Part shown: piece by piece, positions 47,143 through 55,066 of the stretch
Numbering within the stretch: position 1 is the stretch's first letter
How the letters are laid out: each line of letters opens with the position of its first letter
Assembly: GCA_964403285.1 (NCBI GenBank)
Contig: CAYOFG010000010.1
Location: 1-56,305 of the forward strand
Reading direction: 5' to 3'
DNA length: 56,305 nucleotides
Source: WVXT01 sp964403285
GTDB lineage: Bacteria; UBA6262; WVXT01
The notes under the pieces: model-generated
What the model saw: the letters and a program-made list of their open reading frames with translations, nothing else
What the model was told of the DNA's origin: nothing
The model's database searches: none
Program-made: the position numbers and the translations under genes

Positions 47143-47171
47143 ATTTTACTAAAGTGTATCTACCTTGTCAA
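47143..47171 (-). promoter_or_regulatory. Promoter upstream of the amidohydrolase-MFS unit
   Basis: TTGACA (47171-47166), 17 bases, TAAAAT (47148-47143) on the minus strand, with ACTTTAGTAAAAT in the same position as in the DUF362 and porin promoters. The leader to the amidohydrolase ATG is about 580 bases and full of repeats. Confidence 0.65.
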
Positions 47172-47239
47172 GCACAAAATTAATTAAATAGAAATATGGT
47201 GCAGATTCCTTAGCGCTCCCGACCTTTAGAGCAAAATAT

Positions 47240-48397
47240 TCAGGTCTTCCTATATCTTTTCGTAATTATTCCAGGTAACGTCGCATAGAACATTGCTGCC
47301 TGGACAAGCTGTTCAACCTTCACTTGCTCATCAGCGGAGTGAGCAAATTTCTCTTCTCCTGGCCCAAAAACTACGGTAGGTATCCCTTTCTCACCCATAG
47401 TATAACTTCCATTGCTACAGAATGGCCATAGGAGAATTTTAGGATTCTTTTTAAAAAGAACTTGATAAGTCTCCACGCAACAAACAACCAAAGGGTGTTT
47501 CCGCGGTAATTCCCAGGCAGTAAAGAACTTTTGCAAGATTTCCAGTTTTCCACCTTTTCCTATGACAGTTCTTAATTCGCGTTTTACGCCCTGTGCGCTC
47601 TCTTTTGTATTTGTCCTCCTGTCCAGGTAGATAGTGCAATTATCAGGGATGGCATTTAAGGAAGCCTTCTCGCAGTCAATCTTGGTAACGGTTAGAGTTC
47701 CTTTCCCCAGGGGAGGAGCGGAAGGAAGTTTACTGTTCAATCTTTCTATCTTCTGAATTAATGGAGCCATTTTATAGATGGCATTTTCCCCTTTCCAGGG
47801 AGTGCCCGCATGTGCCGATTTGCCTTTCACGGAGATTTTCAGACCAACCCTTCCTTTGTGTCCACGAATAATATTGAGACTGCTCGGTTCTGCGAGAATG
47901 ACAAAATGTGGTTTAATTCTGTCTTTTTTTATTAGATATTCGATACCTTTACCCCCAGCCGATTCCTCCTCCACGCTACAAGCAACATAGAGTGTATAAT
48001 CTCCTGTGGGACCGAGAGCTGCCATTAATTTGCCGCCATATATGGCGGAAGCGACTCCTGCTTTATCGTCACACGCTCCCCTTCCATAAATAGTCCCATT
48101 TCTATACTCCGCTCCGAAAGGATCGTGTTTCCAGTTTTTTCTATCGCCAATATCCACGGTATCCATATGGGCATCGTACAGTATCCTGACTTTCCCCGAA
48201 CCGATTCTTCCTATCACATTTCCCACACCATCAATGAACACTTCGTCAAATCTAATCTTTTCCATTTCTTCTTTTACGCGAAGAGCCATCTTATTTTCTC
48301 GACCGGAAAGACTGGAAATTTTCACCATATCTCTCAAAAAATTAACCAGACTTTTCTGGTTATCCCTTGCCAACTGTCTTAATCTTTCTATTTTCAA
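47240..48397 (-). CDS. M20-family metallohydrolase (YgeY/ArgE/DapE-like)
   Basis: 385 residues starting at TTG 48397, with GGAGGT five bases upstream. Two-zinc M20 motifs: DAHMDTVDIGD (His and Asp, about 75-85), GRGACDDKAGVAS (bridging Asp), CSVEEESAGGKG (catalytic Glu pair), ILAEPSS, and the C-terminal HSADEQV with a His ligand. It hydrolyses an amide bond of a small N-acyl amino acid, peptide or ureide. The neighbourhood (sugar kinase, aldolase, MOSC) does not resemble arginine or lysine synthesis; the YgeY-type, linked to selenium/purine metabolism in other bacteria, is the closest subfamily by pattern but this is not certain. Confidence 0.82.
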   Translation of the reverse strand: MKIERLRQLARDNQKSLVNFLRDMVKISSLSGRENKMALRVKEEMEKIRFDEVFIDGVGNVIGRIGSGKVRILYDAHMDTVDIGDRKNWKHDPFGAEYRNGTIYGRGACDDKAGVASAIYGGKLMAALGPTGDYTLYVACSVEEESAGGKGIEYLIKKDRIKPHFVILAEPSSLNIIRGHKGRVGLKISVKGKSAHAGTPWKGENAIYKMAPLIQKIERLNSKLPSAPPLGKGTLTVTKIDCEKASLNAIPDNCTIYLDRRTNTKESAQGVKRELRTVIGKGGKLEILQKFFTAWELPRKHPLVVCCVETYQVLFKKNPKILLWPFCSNGSYTMGEKGIPTVVFGPGEEKFAHSADEQVKVEQLVQAAMFYATLPGIITKRYRKT

Positions 48398-48411
48398 TCG
48401 CTACCTCCAAT

Positions 48412-49938
48412 TCAAAGTTCGTGGAAAACTGGCTTCAGGAGAGGATAGAGTTTTTTATAAATTTTGAATAATTTATCGTATTGTTTCTGGTGTTCTCTAA
48501 CTGGCTCCACTAAACCGGCTACGTGGACCATCTGTTTACTGACTTCCTTCATATTTTTATATACGCCAATACCCAGGCTTGCCAGCATGGCAGCACCCAA
48601 TGTTCCTGTCTCTACAACCTGCAACTTCTCTATACACCTGCCAGTGACATCTGCTCTAATTTGATTCCACAGGTCGATCTTCGCTCCCCCGCCCGCTATT
48701 CTGATTCTATCAACTTTTTTTCCCACGGATTTCTCAGCAATTTCCAGTAAATGTCTCACGCTGTAAGCCACACCTTCAAGAATAGACCTAATAAAGTCGG
48801 CTCTTCTATGCGTCCTGGTTATCCCAATAAAAAGTCCCCTGGCGTGCGCATCCCAGATAGGCGCTCTTTCCCCTTCAAGATAGGGAAGAAAAATCATACC
48901 TTTACTTCCGGGAACCACGGACTCCGCCTCACTCAATAGTGAATCTAATCCTATAAGAGAAAGCCCTTCATTACTGGCTCTTTCTTTCAGGTCCATAAGC
49001 GCTTCTCCTGCCCATTTCAAAGAATCGCCACCAGATTGAGTTGGCCCGTACAAAACAGAAACAGTATCGGTTATGTTTGAGGGAATCGACATAAGACCGT
49101 AAGTTAATTTGGGGAGAGAAAGACTGGTGAGTCCCACTATCTCCGAAGTGCCGGTGATGTTGAAAGCCCTTCCCGGAGCAGAAAACGAACCCGTAGCAAG
49201 CATTCCACATAAGGCATCGCTCCATCCAGCAACTACAGGAATATCTTTGGGAATCCCGAGGCGACATCCTATCTCGTTTCTTACTTTTCCAACTATCTCA
49301 TATGGTTTATATATCTCAGGAACTATTTCCTCAGAAATTCCCAGAATTTTAAAGAATTCACTGGAAACTTTACCCGTCTTTAAATTAACCATTCCCTTAG
49401 AACACCACCTGTCTGAGAAGAAACAACCTGTAAGTTTGTAGCCGATAAAATCCTTAGCCTGAAGAATCTTGAATGTCTTTTGCAAAATCTGGGGCTCGTG
49501 TTTCTTCAGCCACAAAAGTCTGGCAGGAGGCCAATTGGGCTGTATAGGTAAGTCCATTCCCAGAAACTTTTCCATTCTCCTCTTTCCTATTTTTTTCCGG
49601 ATCCAGCGAGCCTCCGCCACGCTCCTTGTATCTCTCCAGATAATTGCCCGTCTCAAAATTTTTCCCTTTCTATCCACAAAGACCTGAGTGGGAGTCTGAC
49701 CGCTCAAGCCTATACCTACAATCGAAGACATTTTTACTTTCGCTCTCTCCTTGAGCTGTCCAATTGCTGTCTCCACTGCTTTCCACCAGTCCTCGGGATT
49801 CTGCTCTATTTCCCGGGGAGCAGGTTGGTAGGTAGGATAACTCTTGAAAGCCTGGGCAACCATATTGCCTTTCAAATCATATGCACCAACCTTACAGGAA
49901 GTAGTCCCTACATCTATTCCTAATAGTATTTCACCCAC
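48412..49938 (-). CDS. FGGY-family carbohydrate kinase (xylulokinase-like)
   Basis: 508 residues starting at GTG 49938, with AGGAG six bases upstream. N-terminal phosphate-binding ILLGIDVGTTSCKVGAYDLKGN, then SIVGIGLSGQTPT and the catalytic-Asp region VVAGWSDALCGMLATG. Phosphate-2 segment FNITGTSEIVGLT, FGGY signature near RADFIRSILEGVAYSVRH, and adenosine-binding IRIAGGGAKIDLWNQIRADVTGRCI near 410. It phosphorylates a polyol or ketose with ATP. Xylulokinase is the nearest pattern; fuculokinase or gluconokinase-type substrates are possible. It precedes the M20 gene by 14 bases on the same strand. Confidence 0.87.
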   Translation of the reverse strand: MGEILLGIDVGTTSCKVGAYDLKGNMVAQAFKSYPTYQPAPREIEQNPEDWWKAVETAIGQLKERAKVKMSSIVGIGLSGQTPTQVFVDRKGKILRRAIIWRDTRSVAEARWIRKKIGKRRMEKFLGMDLPIQPNWPPARLLWLKKHEPQILQKTFKILQAKDFIGYKLTGCFFSDRWCSKGMVNLKTGKVSSEFFKILGISEEIVPEIYKPYEIVGKVRNEIGCRLGIPKDIPVVAGWSDALCGMLATGSFSAPGRAFNITGTSEIVGLTSLSLPKLTYGLMSIPSNITDTVSVLYGPTQSGGDSLKWAGEALMDLKERASNEGLSLIGLDSLLSEAESVVPGSKGMIFLPYLEGERAPIWDAHARGLFIGITRTHRRADFIRSILEGVAYSVRHLLEIAEKSVGKKVDRIRIAGGGAKIDLWNQIRADVTGRCIEKLQVVETGTLGAAMLASLGIGVYKNMKEVSKQMVHVAGLVEPVREHQKQYDKLFKIYKKLYPLLKPVFHEL

Positions 49939-49971
49939 AATTGACTCCTATATCAATACCTTACATCCCCC

Positions 49972-50062
49972 AATGCGAGGGGATTTGGTATACATCGAAG
50001 ATTGTAGGGGCTCAATTTATTGAGCCCGTGTATGCGGGTTCGATGAATCGAACCCCTACATT
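49972..50062. repeat. Hairpin repeats (GTAGGGGCTCAAT / GGGTTCGATG)
   Basis: ATGCGAGGGGATTTGGTATA (also at 36516), ATCGAAGATT, then GTAGGGGCTCAATTTATTGAGCCC and GGGTTCGATGAATCGAACCCCTAC. The last looks like a tRNA T-arm but is a simple hairpin inside a GTAGGGG-bounded repeat. Confidence 0.75.
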
Positions 50063-50081
50063 CACGGGAAGATTTGCTCCG

Positions 50082-50852
50082 CTACTCCTTTTTCTTTAGA
50101 GGGGCAACGAGTAAACGGCAGGCCCGGAAAAATATCACCGCATCTACAAGAAGGGCTATAAATTGAACGCCCAAATCAATCCATTTTTTTGCTGTTTTCA
50201 CATCATCCACATATATTCCCAGAGAGAGACCTGCCTTCCTTACCTTTCCCACCACCTGTTTAATCTTCTCCGTAACCTTGGGGTGGTTTATTTCTCCGGG
50301 AACTCCCAGCGACTGAGAGAGATCATAAGGTCCGACAAATATCGTATCCAGACCCTTAACCTGCAATATCTCGTCGAGATTTTCTACTCCCTTCTTCCCT
50401 TCAATTTGGACAATCAAAAGAGTTTTTCTATTCGCCTCCTTAAGGTAATTCTCCTTGGGGAGATGAGAATAGTCGGCGGCACGAGCAAATACGTCCATTC
50501 CCCTTTCTCCCAAAGGGGAAAATTTGGATAGAAATACCACCTCTTCTGCTTGTTTTCTGGTGTCCACGTGGGGAACTAAAACCCCACTTGCTCCTGCATC
50601 CAGTGGTCCCGAAATCGCAGATTCCGATATCTCGGGAACTCTGACTATGGAATCGATGCCTCTGACTTGTGCCATTCTTATCAGATCTTCCACGCTCTCA
50701 ATAGACAGTGCACTATGCTCCATATCCAAAATGGCAAAATCGAATCCGGCAAGGCCTACTATCTCCACCATAGCTGGATCGCGCGACTTCATAAAAGGGC
50801 CGACAACAAATTCTCCCCTTTTCATCCTCTCTTTAATCGGTAGACTCTTCAT
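50082..50852 (-). CDS. HpcH/HpaI-family class II aldolase
   Basis: 256 residues. Barrel with the family pattern: GEFVVGPFMKSRDPAMVEI, GFDFAILDMEHSALS (metal-binding Glu/His region), VPHVDTRKQAEEVV, QIEGKKGVENLDEIL and FVGPYDLSQSLGVPGEI. It cleaves or joins 2-oxo-hydroxy acids (4-hydroxy-2-oxo-heptane-dioate or 2-keto-3-deoxy-sugar acid type) with a divalent metal. The start overlaps the MOSC stop (ATGA). With the FGGY kinase downstream it could degrade a sugar acid; inferred from neighbours. Confidence 0.87.
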   Translation of the reverse strand: MKSLPIKERMKRGEFVVGPFMKSRDPAMVEIVGLAGFDFAILDMEHSALSIESVEDLIRMAQVRGIDSIVRVPEISESAISGPLDAGASGVLVPHVDTRKQAEEVVFLSKFSPLGERGMDVFARAADYSHLPKENYLKEANRKTLLIVQIEGKKGVENLDEILQVKGLDTIFVGPYDLSQSLGVPGEINHPKVTEKIKQVVGKVRKAGLSLGIYVDDVKTAKKWIDLGVQFIALLVDAVIFFRACRLLVAPLKKKE

Positions 50853-51328
50853 AAACTCTTCCTCTCAATTTCTATGGGGTCTCCCACCTTTATTTTTCCT
50901 CCCGAGATTACCTTTGCGAATAGTCCCTCTTTGGGCATAATGCAATTGCCTACTAATTTCCTTATCTCACATTTAGCGTGGCATTCTTTGCCCCGCTGGG
51001 TAATCTTGATTACTGCCTTATTTCCCAACTTCAGTTTTGTGCCCATTGGCAAACCATTAAGGTCAAAGCCCCCAGTGGTAATATTCTCTGCAAAATCTCC
51101 CGGACCAATCTTTAACTTTATATTTTTACAGCGTTTGAGCTTTTTTAATTGACTAATAAACTTCCTAATATTTTCTATCCCTAAAAGACTCACCTGACGC
51201 AGGGCTAAACCACTATGAGCATCTCCCACCATTCCCCAATTTCTCCTCAGGATTGCCTCTCTTACGGGCTTTTTAACCGTGCCCTTCTCATCACTTCTGT
51301 TTATGGAAACGATCTTGATTCTTCCCAT
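50849..51328 (-). CDS. MOSC-domain protein
   Basis: 159 residues. Beta-barrel of the MOSC type: GRIKIVSINRSDEKGTVKKP, GDAHSGLALRQVSLLGIENI, GDFAENITTGGFDLNGLPMG, TQRGKECHAKCEIRKLVGNC with the putative sulfur-carrying Cys, and MPKEGLFAKVISGGKIKVGD. Stand-alone MOSC proteins are thought to transfer sulfur or bind molybdenum/tungsten cofactor. The AOR in this genome needs a tungsto- or molybdopterin, a possible link. Four-base overlap with the aldolase gene downstream. Confidence 0.85.
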   Translation of the reverse strand: MGRIKIVSINRSDEKGTVKKPVREAILRRNWGMVGDAHSGLALRQVSLLGIENIRKFISQLKKLKRCKNIKLKIGPGDFAENITTGGFDLNGLPMGTKLKLGNKAVIKITQRGKECHAKCEIRKLVGNCIMPKEGLFAKVISGGKIKVGDPIEIERKSL

Positions 51329-51349
51329 AAAAATATTCTAACTTTCCTG

Positions 51350-51432
51350 TAGTAGGTCCGACTTATCGGAACATCTGGAGTAGTAGGTTTTAACCTGCGT
51401 TTCAGAGCGCAGACTAAAGTCTGCTACTCCAG
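51350..51432. repeat. Hairpin repeats (GTAGGTTTTAACCTGC / GCAGACTAAAGTCTGC)
   Basis: CTGGAGTAGTAGGTTTTAACCTGCGTTT, then GCGCAGACTAAAGTCTGCTACTCCAG: outer CTGGAGTAG/CTACTCCAG ends are inverted copies. Same family as 13300-13353. Confidence 0.75.
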
Positions 51433-51435
51433 TTT

Positions 51436-52149
51436 TTATTTTCCCCGCACCACACAGCATTGAACATATTGCAGGCTGAGTTGGCGAATCTTTTCTAATT
51501 CTTCAATTTTGTAGGGAGCTATTTTTTGGAACTCGGGATCCATTGTTTCCCGGTTGGAAAAGTTCTGTAAAGCGTATCTCTTTGCTCCTTCAATTTCCCG
51601 CGCGATTTCCAGGATGTCCTCCTCATTGTGGAGACCGGGAACCACCGTGGTGCGAAATTCGTAATCTACTCCAGAATCGATTATTAAGTTAACACTTTCC
51701 TTAACCTTCTCCAATAATTCCTTATTCTTTATCTTTGTCGATTTCTCATAAGCATTAAGATTTAAGGGCGCTTTAATGTCCATAGCCACATAATCGACCA
51801 GCCCCATATCCATCACTCTTCTCAACATTTCCGGGAAGGTGCCATTGGTGTCAAGTTTTATTTCCATACTTAAATTGCGAATTTTTTTCAGAAATTCCGC
51901 CAAATCTTCAAAGAAACAGGGTTCTCCACCAGTAAGACATATTCCGTCAATCCAATTTTGATGGCTTGTCAGAAGAGTAGAGATTACTTCAAAGGGGATT
52001 GTTTCATACTGGTGAGGATTCAGCACCAGTCCTGCGTTCTGACAGTAGGGACATCTGAAATTGCAATACGGCGTATATAGAGTGGAAACGATCTTTCCCT
52101 CCCAATCGAGTAGTGAAGTTTCAATCAAGCCCTTTATCAAAATTTTCAT
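51436..52149 (-). CDS. Radical SAM activating enzyme (NrdG-like)
   Basis: 237 residues from ATG 52149 (MKILIKGLIETSLLDWEGKI); the ORF continues upstream without support. [4Fe-4S]/SAM motif CNFRCPYC (CxxxCxxC, about 30-37), the glycine-rich ICLTGGEPCFFEDL, LDTNGTFPEML and GLVDYVAMDIKAPL. This is the short anaerobic ribonucleotide-reductase/glycyl-radical activase type (YjjW/NrdG group). It generates a 5'-deoxyadenosyl radical to activate a glycyl-radical enzyme. No NrdD or other glycyl-radical gene lies in the window, so the target is open. The LDWEGKI N-terminus is typical of NrdG2 and archaeal homologues. Confidence 0.87.
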   Translation of the reverse strand: MKILIKGLIETSLLDWEGKIVSTLYTPYCNFRCPYCQNAGLVLNPHQYETIPFEVISTLLTSHQNWIDGICLTGGEPCFFEDLAEFLKKIRNLSMEIKLDTNGTFPEMLRRVMDMGLVDYVAMDIKAPLNLNAYEKSTKIKNKELLEKVKESVNLIIDSGVDYEFRTTVVPGLHNEEDILEIAREIEGAKRYALQNFSNRETMDPEFQKIAPYKIEELEKIRQLSLQYVQCCVVRGK

Positions 52150-52169
52150 CGCAATTACACTGTATTTAT

Positions 52170-52308
52170 TTCGGAGTAGCAGAGCTTGCTCTGCGTCATC
52201 ATTGCGAAACAAGTTTCGCTACTCCAGAAGACTCCAGAGTAGCTCCGATTCATCGGAGCGTCGTGTAATCAGAGGTCCCTAAGGTAATTTTTCGGAGACC
52301 TCTTCCAG
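52170..52308. repeat. Hairpin repeats overlapping the 3' end of the TlpA-like gene
   Basis: GGAGTAGCAGAGC-TT-GCTCTGCGT...AAGTTTCGCTACTCC (52172-52225), GCTCCGATTCATCGGAGC, and the pair AGAGGTCCCT / GGAGACCTCT (52271-52304). The last pair resembles the ends of the 144-bp element at 17079 and contains the last codons and stop of the TlpA-like gene. Confidence 0.7.
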
Positions 52309-52842
52309 TAATCTTTTAACCGCATTCTCGAAAGTTGCTCTGGGTTGGTAACCTACATATTTCTCTTTGATATCGCCTTTTCTATCGATAATAAAAGTAG
52401 TGGGAATTCCTCTGATTCCTCCGTATTCTTGCGTGACGTTAACATTACCCGAAACTATCGGGTAATTAATTTCGTAATCTTTCGAAAATTGTTTAACCGC
52501 ACGCGTATCTCCCCTGTCAAGATTAACCCCGATGATAAGTAAACCTTCGTCCTCATATTTATCATAAAGCTGTACAAAATCTGGAATTTCCTCGCGACAG
52601 GGAGGGCACCAGGTAGCCCAGAAATTGAGAATGATTACTTTTCCCAAAAAATTGGAAAGGGTCAAACTATTTCCCTCAAGGTCCGGGAGAGTGAAATCCG
52701 GAGCATCTCCCCACTCTTTCTCAGTTACTGCGCTCTCTTCCGTCTCTCCTCTCTCCCCTCTTTCCGTCTCAATCCCACAACCCGAAGGCAATATGACAAA
52801 AAGAAGCAAAATTATCAGAACTTTCTTCAATGCTTTTTTCAT
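52279..52842 (-). CDS. TlpA/ResA-like thiol-disulfide lipoprotein
   Basis: 187 residues. Signal with lipobox LPSGC (Cys22), then a Glu-rich linker and a thioredoxin fold: APDFTLPDLEGNSLTLSNFL, active site WATWCPPCREE (about 76-86), GVNLDRGD, and cis-Pro GIPTTFIIDRKGDI. Periplasmic, membrane-anchored; it receives electrons from CcdA and reduces disulfides of exported proteins or cytochromes. The last residues (EVSEKLP) and the stop come from a dispersed repeat. It lies downstream of trxB, ccdA and lgt on the same strand; repeats fill the 220-base gap before trxB. Confidence 0.88.
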   Translation of the reverse strand: MKKALKKVLIILLLFVILPSGCGIETERGERGETEESAVTEKEWGDAPDFTLPDLEGNSLTLSNFLGKVIILNFWATWCPPCREEIPDFVQLYDKYEDEGLLIIGVNLDRGDTRAVKQFSKDYEINYPIVSGNVNVTQEYGGIRGIPTTFIIDRKGDIKEKYVGYQPRATFENAVKRLLEEVSEKLP

Positions 52843-52865
52843 CTCTCCTCCCGTTATGAAGCTCG

Positions 52866-53060
52866 TAGTGGCAAAGCGGGTAGTGTAGCTCTACACTACC
52901 GAGCGACTCCGATAACTATCCCTGCCTCTTAACACCCTGAGGATGAAGGGATAGTTACAGGAGCTTCAAATCCGCCAGGTTTTCTGTAGTGTAGCCCTTT
53001 ATGGGCGTAATTCTTACGGGCATAAAGCCCTACACTACCGAGCGACTCCGATAACTATCC
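52866..53060. repeat. GTAGTGTAG-family repeats and a long direct repeat
   Basis: GTAGTGTAGCTCTACACTACC, then GAGCGACTCCGATAACTATCC (52899 and again 53039), with GTAGTGTAGCCCTTTATGGGCG ... GGGCATAAAGCCCTACACTAC (about 52985-53038) between. The direct copies of about 25 bases are 140 bases apart. Confidence 0.75.
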
Positions 53061-53062
53061 CT

Positions 53063-54013
53063 TCATCCTCCCTTCCATTTCCCAACGTATTGGCCAGCAG
53101 CAAAACCCGCAGTTGCCCCCTCACCACAGGCAGTCACTACCTGCCTCAACAATTTTTTCCGCACATCTCCACAAGCGTATATCCCTTTAACCGAAGTTTC
53201 CATATTTTCGTCCGTAATAATAAATCCTTCCTTGTCCATCTCCACTACACCCCTCAGGAACCCGGTGTTAGGGAGAGTACCTATGTGGACAAATACGCCT
53301 TTTATTTCTAATGTCGAATCTTCTCCTGTACCCAGATTTCTTACCCTCACACCTTGCACTTCAGTCTCTCCCAGAATTTCTGTCACTACGGAGTTCAAGA
53401 GAAATTCCAATTTGGGATTGGAAAGTGCCTGCTCCTCGATAATTTTACCTGCTCTGAGTTGGTCGCGGCGATGAATTAAAGTGGTCTTCTCTGCAAACTT
53501 AGATAGAAATAGTGCTTCTTTTACTGCAGTGTCTCCACCGCCTACTACAACGACCTTCCGATTTTTGAACAATGGCCCGTCGCAAGTAGCGCAATAGGAT
53601 ACTCCTCTACCAATCAGTCTCTCTTCTCCCGGGACTTCCAATTTCCTCGGTCTGGTCCCTGTAGCCACGATTAAAGCTATGGTTTTGTACTCTTTTTTCT
53701 CTGTGTTAATTACTTTCTCCGGTTCTCCTTTGGATAATTCATCTTCTGAAGGGACGTTAATCTTTGCCACTTCTCCACTTTTAATCTCCAATCCATATTT
53801 TTCAGCTTGCTTCTTGAACCTCTCCATCAATTCAGGTCCGCCAATACCTTCAGGAAATCCAGGATAGTTCTCTATTGTCCAAGCGACTGCTGCCTGACCT
53901 CCCGGAGCTATCTTTTCCAGAAGCAAAGTTTTCAGCCTGGCGCGACCTGTGTAAAGCGCGGCGGTCAAACCTGCCGGTCCACCGCCAATAATAATAACAT
54001 CATACTCACTCAT
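53063..54013 (-). CDS. trxB: Thioredoxin reductase
   Basis: 316 residues, usual length. FAD-binding IIIGGGPAGLTAALYTGRA at the N-terminus, redox site SYCATCDGPLF (about 134-144; CATC), NAD(P)H-binding VVVGGGDTAVKEALFL (about 152-167), and C-terminal GIYACGDVRKKLLRQVVTACGEGATAG. It reduces TrxA, whose gene precedes it; the ATG overlaps the trxA stop by eight bases (ATGAGTGA), so the pair is coupled. The HRRxxxR-like HRRDQLRAGK segment suggests NADPH use. Feeds the whole thiol unit, including CcdA and the TlpA-like protein. Confidence 0.95.
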   Translation of the reverse strand: MSEYDVIIIGGGPAGLTAALYTGRARLKTLLLEKIAPGGQAAVAWTIENYPGFPEGIGGPELMERFKKQAEKYGLEIKSGEVAKINVPSEDELSKGEPEKVINTEKKEYKTIALIVATGTRPRKLEVPGEERLIGRGVSYCATCDGPLFKNRKVVVVGGGDTAVKEALFLSKFAEKTTLIHRRDQLRAGKIIEEQALSNPKLEFLLNSVVTEILGETEVQGVRVRNLGTGEDSTLEIKGVFVHIGTLPNTGFLRGVVEMDKEGFIITDENMETSVKGIYACGDVRKKLLRQVVTACGEGATAGFAAGQYVGKWKGG

Positions 54014-54329
54014 TCAGAATTTCTCCAATTTTGGCTTCTAAAGCTTCCTTGGGCATAGCCCCCGCAGTCTGGACGACCACTTTTCCCTTCTTGAAGATTA
54101 TGAAAGTGGGAATGCTTTGTATTCCATATTTCGCACTGGTGAGAGGATTTTCGTCTACGTTAAGTTTTCCTACTTTCAGTCTACCTGCATATTTGCGGGA
54201 AATTTCCTCGACAGCCGGGGCAACCATCAAGCAAGGTGTGCACCATTCCGCCCAGAAATCTACCAGGACAGGCAATTCTGAATTCAGAACTTCCTCCTCA
54301 AAATTCTTATCGTTCAGAACAATTTCCAT
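54006..54329 (-). CDS. trxA: Thioredoxin
   Basis: 107 residues. Standard fold with VLVDFWAEWCTPCLMVAP. The active site is WCTPC instead of the usual WCGPC; Thr at the second position is uncommon and may change the redox potential or partner choice. The cis-Pro loop SIPTFIIFKKGKVV is normal. Cytoplasmic reductant for ArsC-type and other disulfides. Strong AAGGAGG ribosome site; between ccdA and trxB in one operon. Confidence 0.93.
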   Translation of the reverse strand: MEIVLNDKNFEEEVLNSELPVLVDFWAEWCTPCLMVAPAVEEISRKYAGRLKVGKLNVDENPLTSAKYGIQSIPTFIIFKKGKVVVQTAGAMPKEALEAKIGEILNE

Positions 54330-54347
54330 CTTTCCTCCTTATATCAA

Positions 54348-55046
54348 TTACACTATGAACTGAAATTTGCCCGTTAAAATCAGAATTCCGAATAGAATCA
54401 ACAATCCTCCTGTTACTATTGATATCAGCCTTGAGTATTTCTTTATTTTCCGAAATCCCCTGAGAAAGAAGTTAACAGCAAGACCGGAAATCAGGAAGGG
54501 AATACCCAATCCGAGAGAGTAGGAACCCAAAAGGAAGACCCCTTGCCTGACAGTATCTTGGGTGGAGGCATAAGTAAGTATTGTTCCCAGGATAGGCCCA
54601 ACACAGGGGGTCCAGCCAAGGGCAAAAACTATTCCCACAATAAAAGAACCCAAGATGTTTGTGGGTTTCATCCTTAAATGAATTTTTCTCTCATATCCCA
54701 GAAAAGTTATGTTAAATGCCCCGGCAATATACAAACCAAACACGATAACCAAAATTCCGCCGATAATTCTCAAAAGTTTAAGGTGCGAGAGCACAAATTT
54801 TCCAAAGTAGGAAGCCGAAGCACCAAGCAAGACAAAAACTAAAGAGAAGCCAAGAATGAATAGAACCATCTCTAAAAAAATTCTCCTGGACATCTTACTT
54901 TTCTCTTCACTGCTACTAACTAAATCATCAATGGACACACCGGTAATAAAAGAAATGTAAGCAGGTATCAGTGGTAAAATACAGGGAGAAAGAAATGTCA
55001 AAAGTCCAGCAAAAAAGGCCATGAGTAGTGAAACTTGTTGCGCCAC
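54348..55046 (-). CDS. ccdA: CcdA-type membrane thiol transporter
   Basis: 232 residues with six helices, starting at GTG 55046 (GAGGAGGT upstream). The two conserved membrane cysteines are in FLSPCILPLIPAYISF (about residue 22) and LGWTPCVGPILGTIL (about 145). It carries reducing equivalents from cytoplasmic thioredoxin (TrxA, next gene) across the membrane to periplasmic TlpA/ResA-like proteins (the lipoprotein two genes on). No cytochrome c maturation gene is in the window. Confidence 0.93.
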   Translation of the reverse strand: MAQQVSLLMAFFAGLLTFLSPCILPLIPAYISFITGVSIDDLVSSSEEKSKMSRRIFLEMVLFILGFSLVFVLLGASASYFGKFVLSHLKLLRIIGGILVIVFGLYIAGAFNITFLGYERKIHLRMKPTNILGSFIVGIVFALGWTPCVGPILGTILTYASTQDTVRQGVFLLGSYSLGLGIPFLISGLAVNFFLRGFRKIKKYSRLISIVTGGLLILFGILILTGKFQFIV

Positions 55047-55066
55047 AATACCTCCTCGGTCAAGAA

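Noticed and set aside
50030..50062. tRNA-like T-arm (GGGTTCGATGAATCGAACCC)
   Set aside because: It is a simple hairpin within a repeat bounded by GTAGGGG/CCCCTAC; no acceptor, D or anticodon arms surround it. The copy at 9363 fails likewise.
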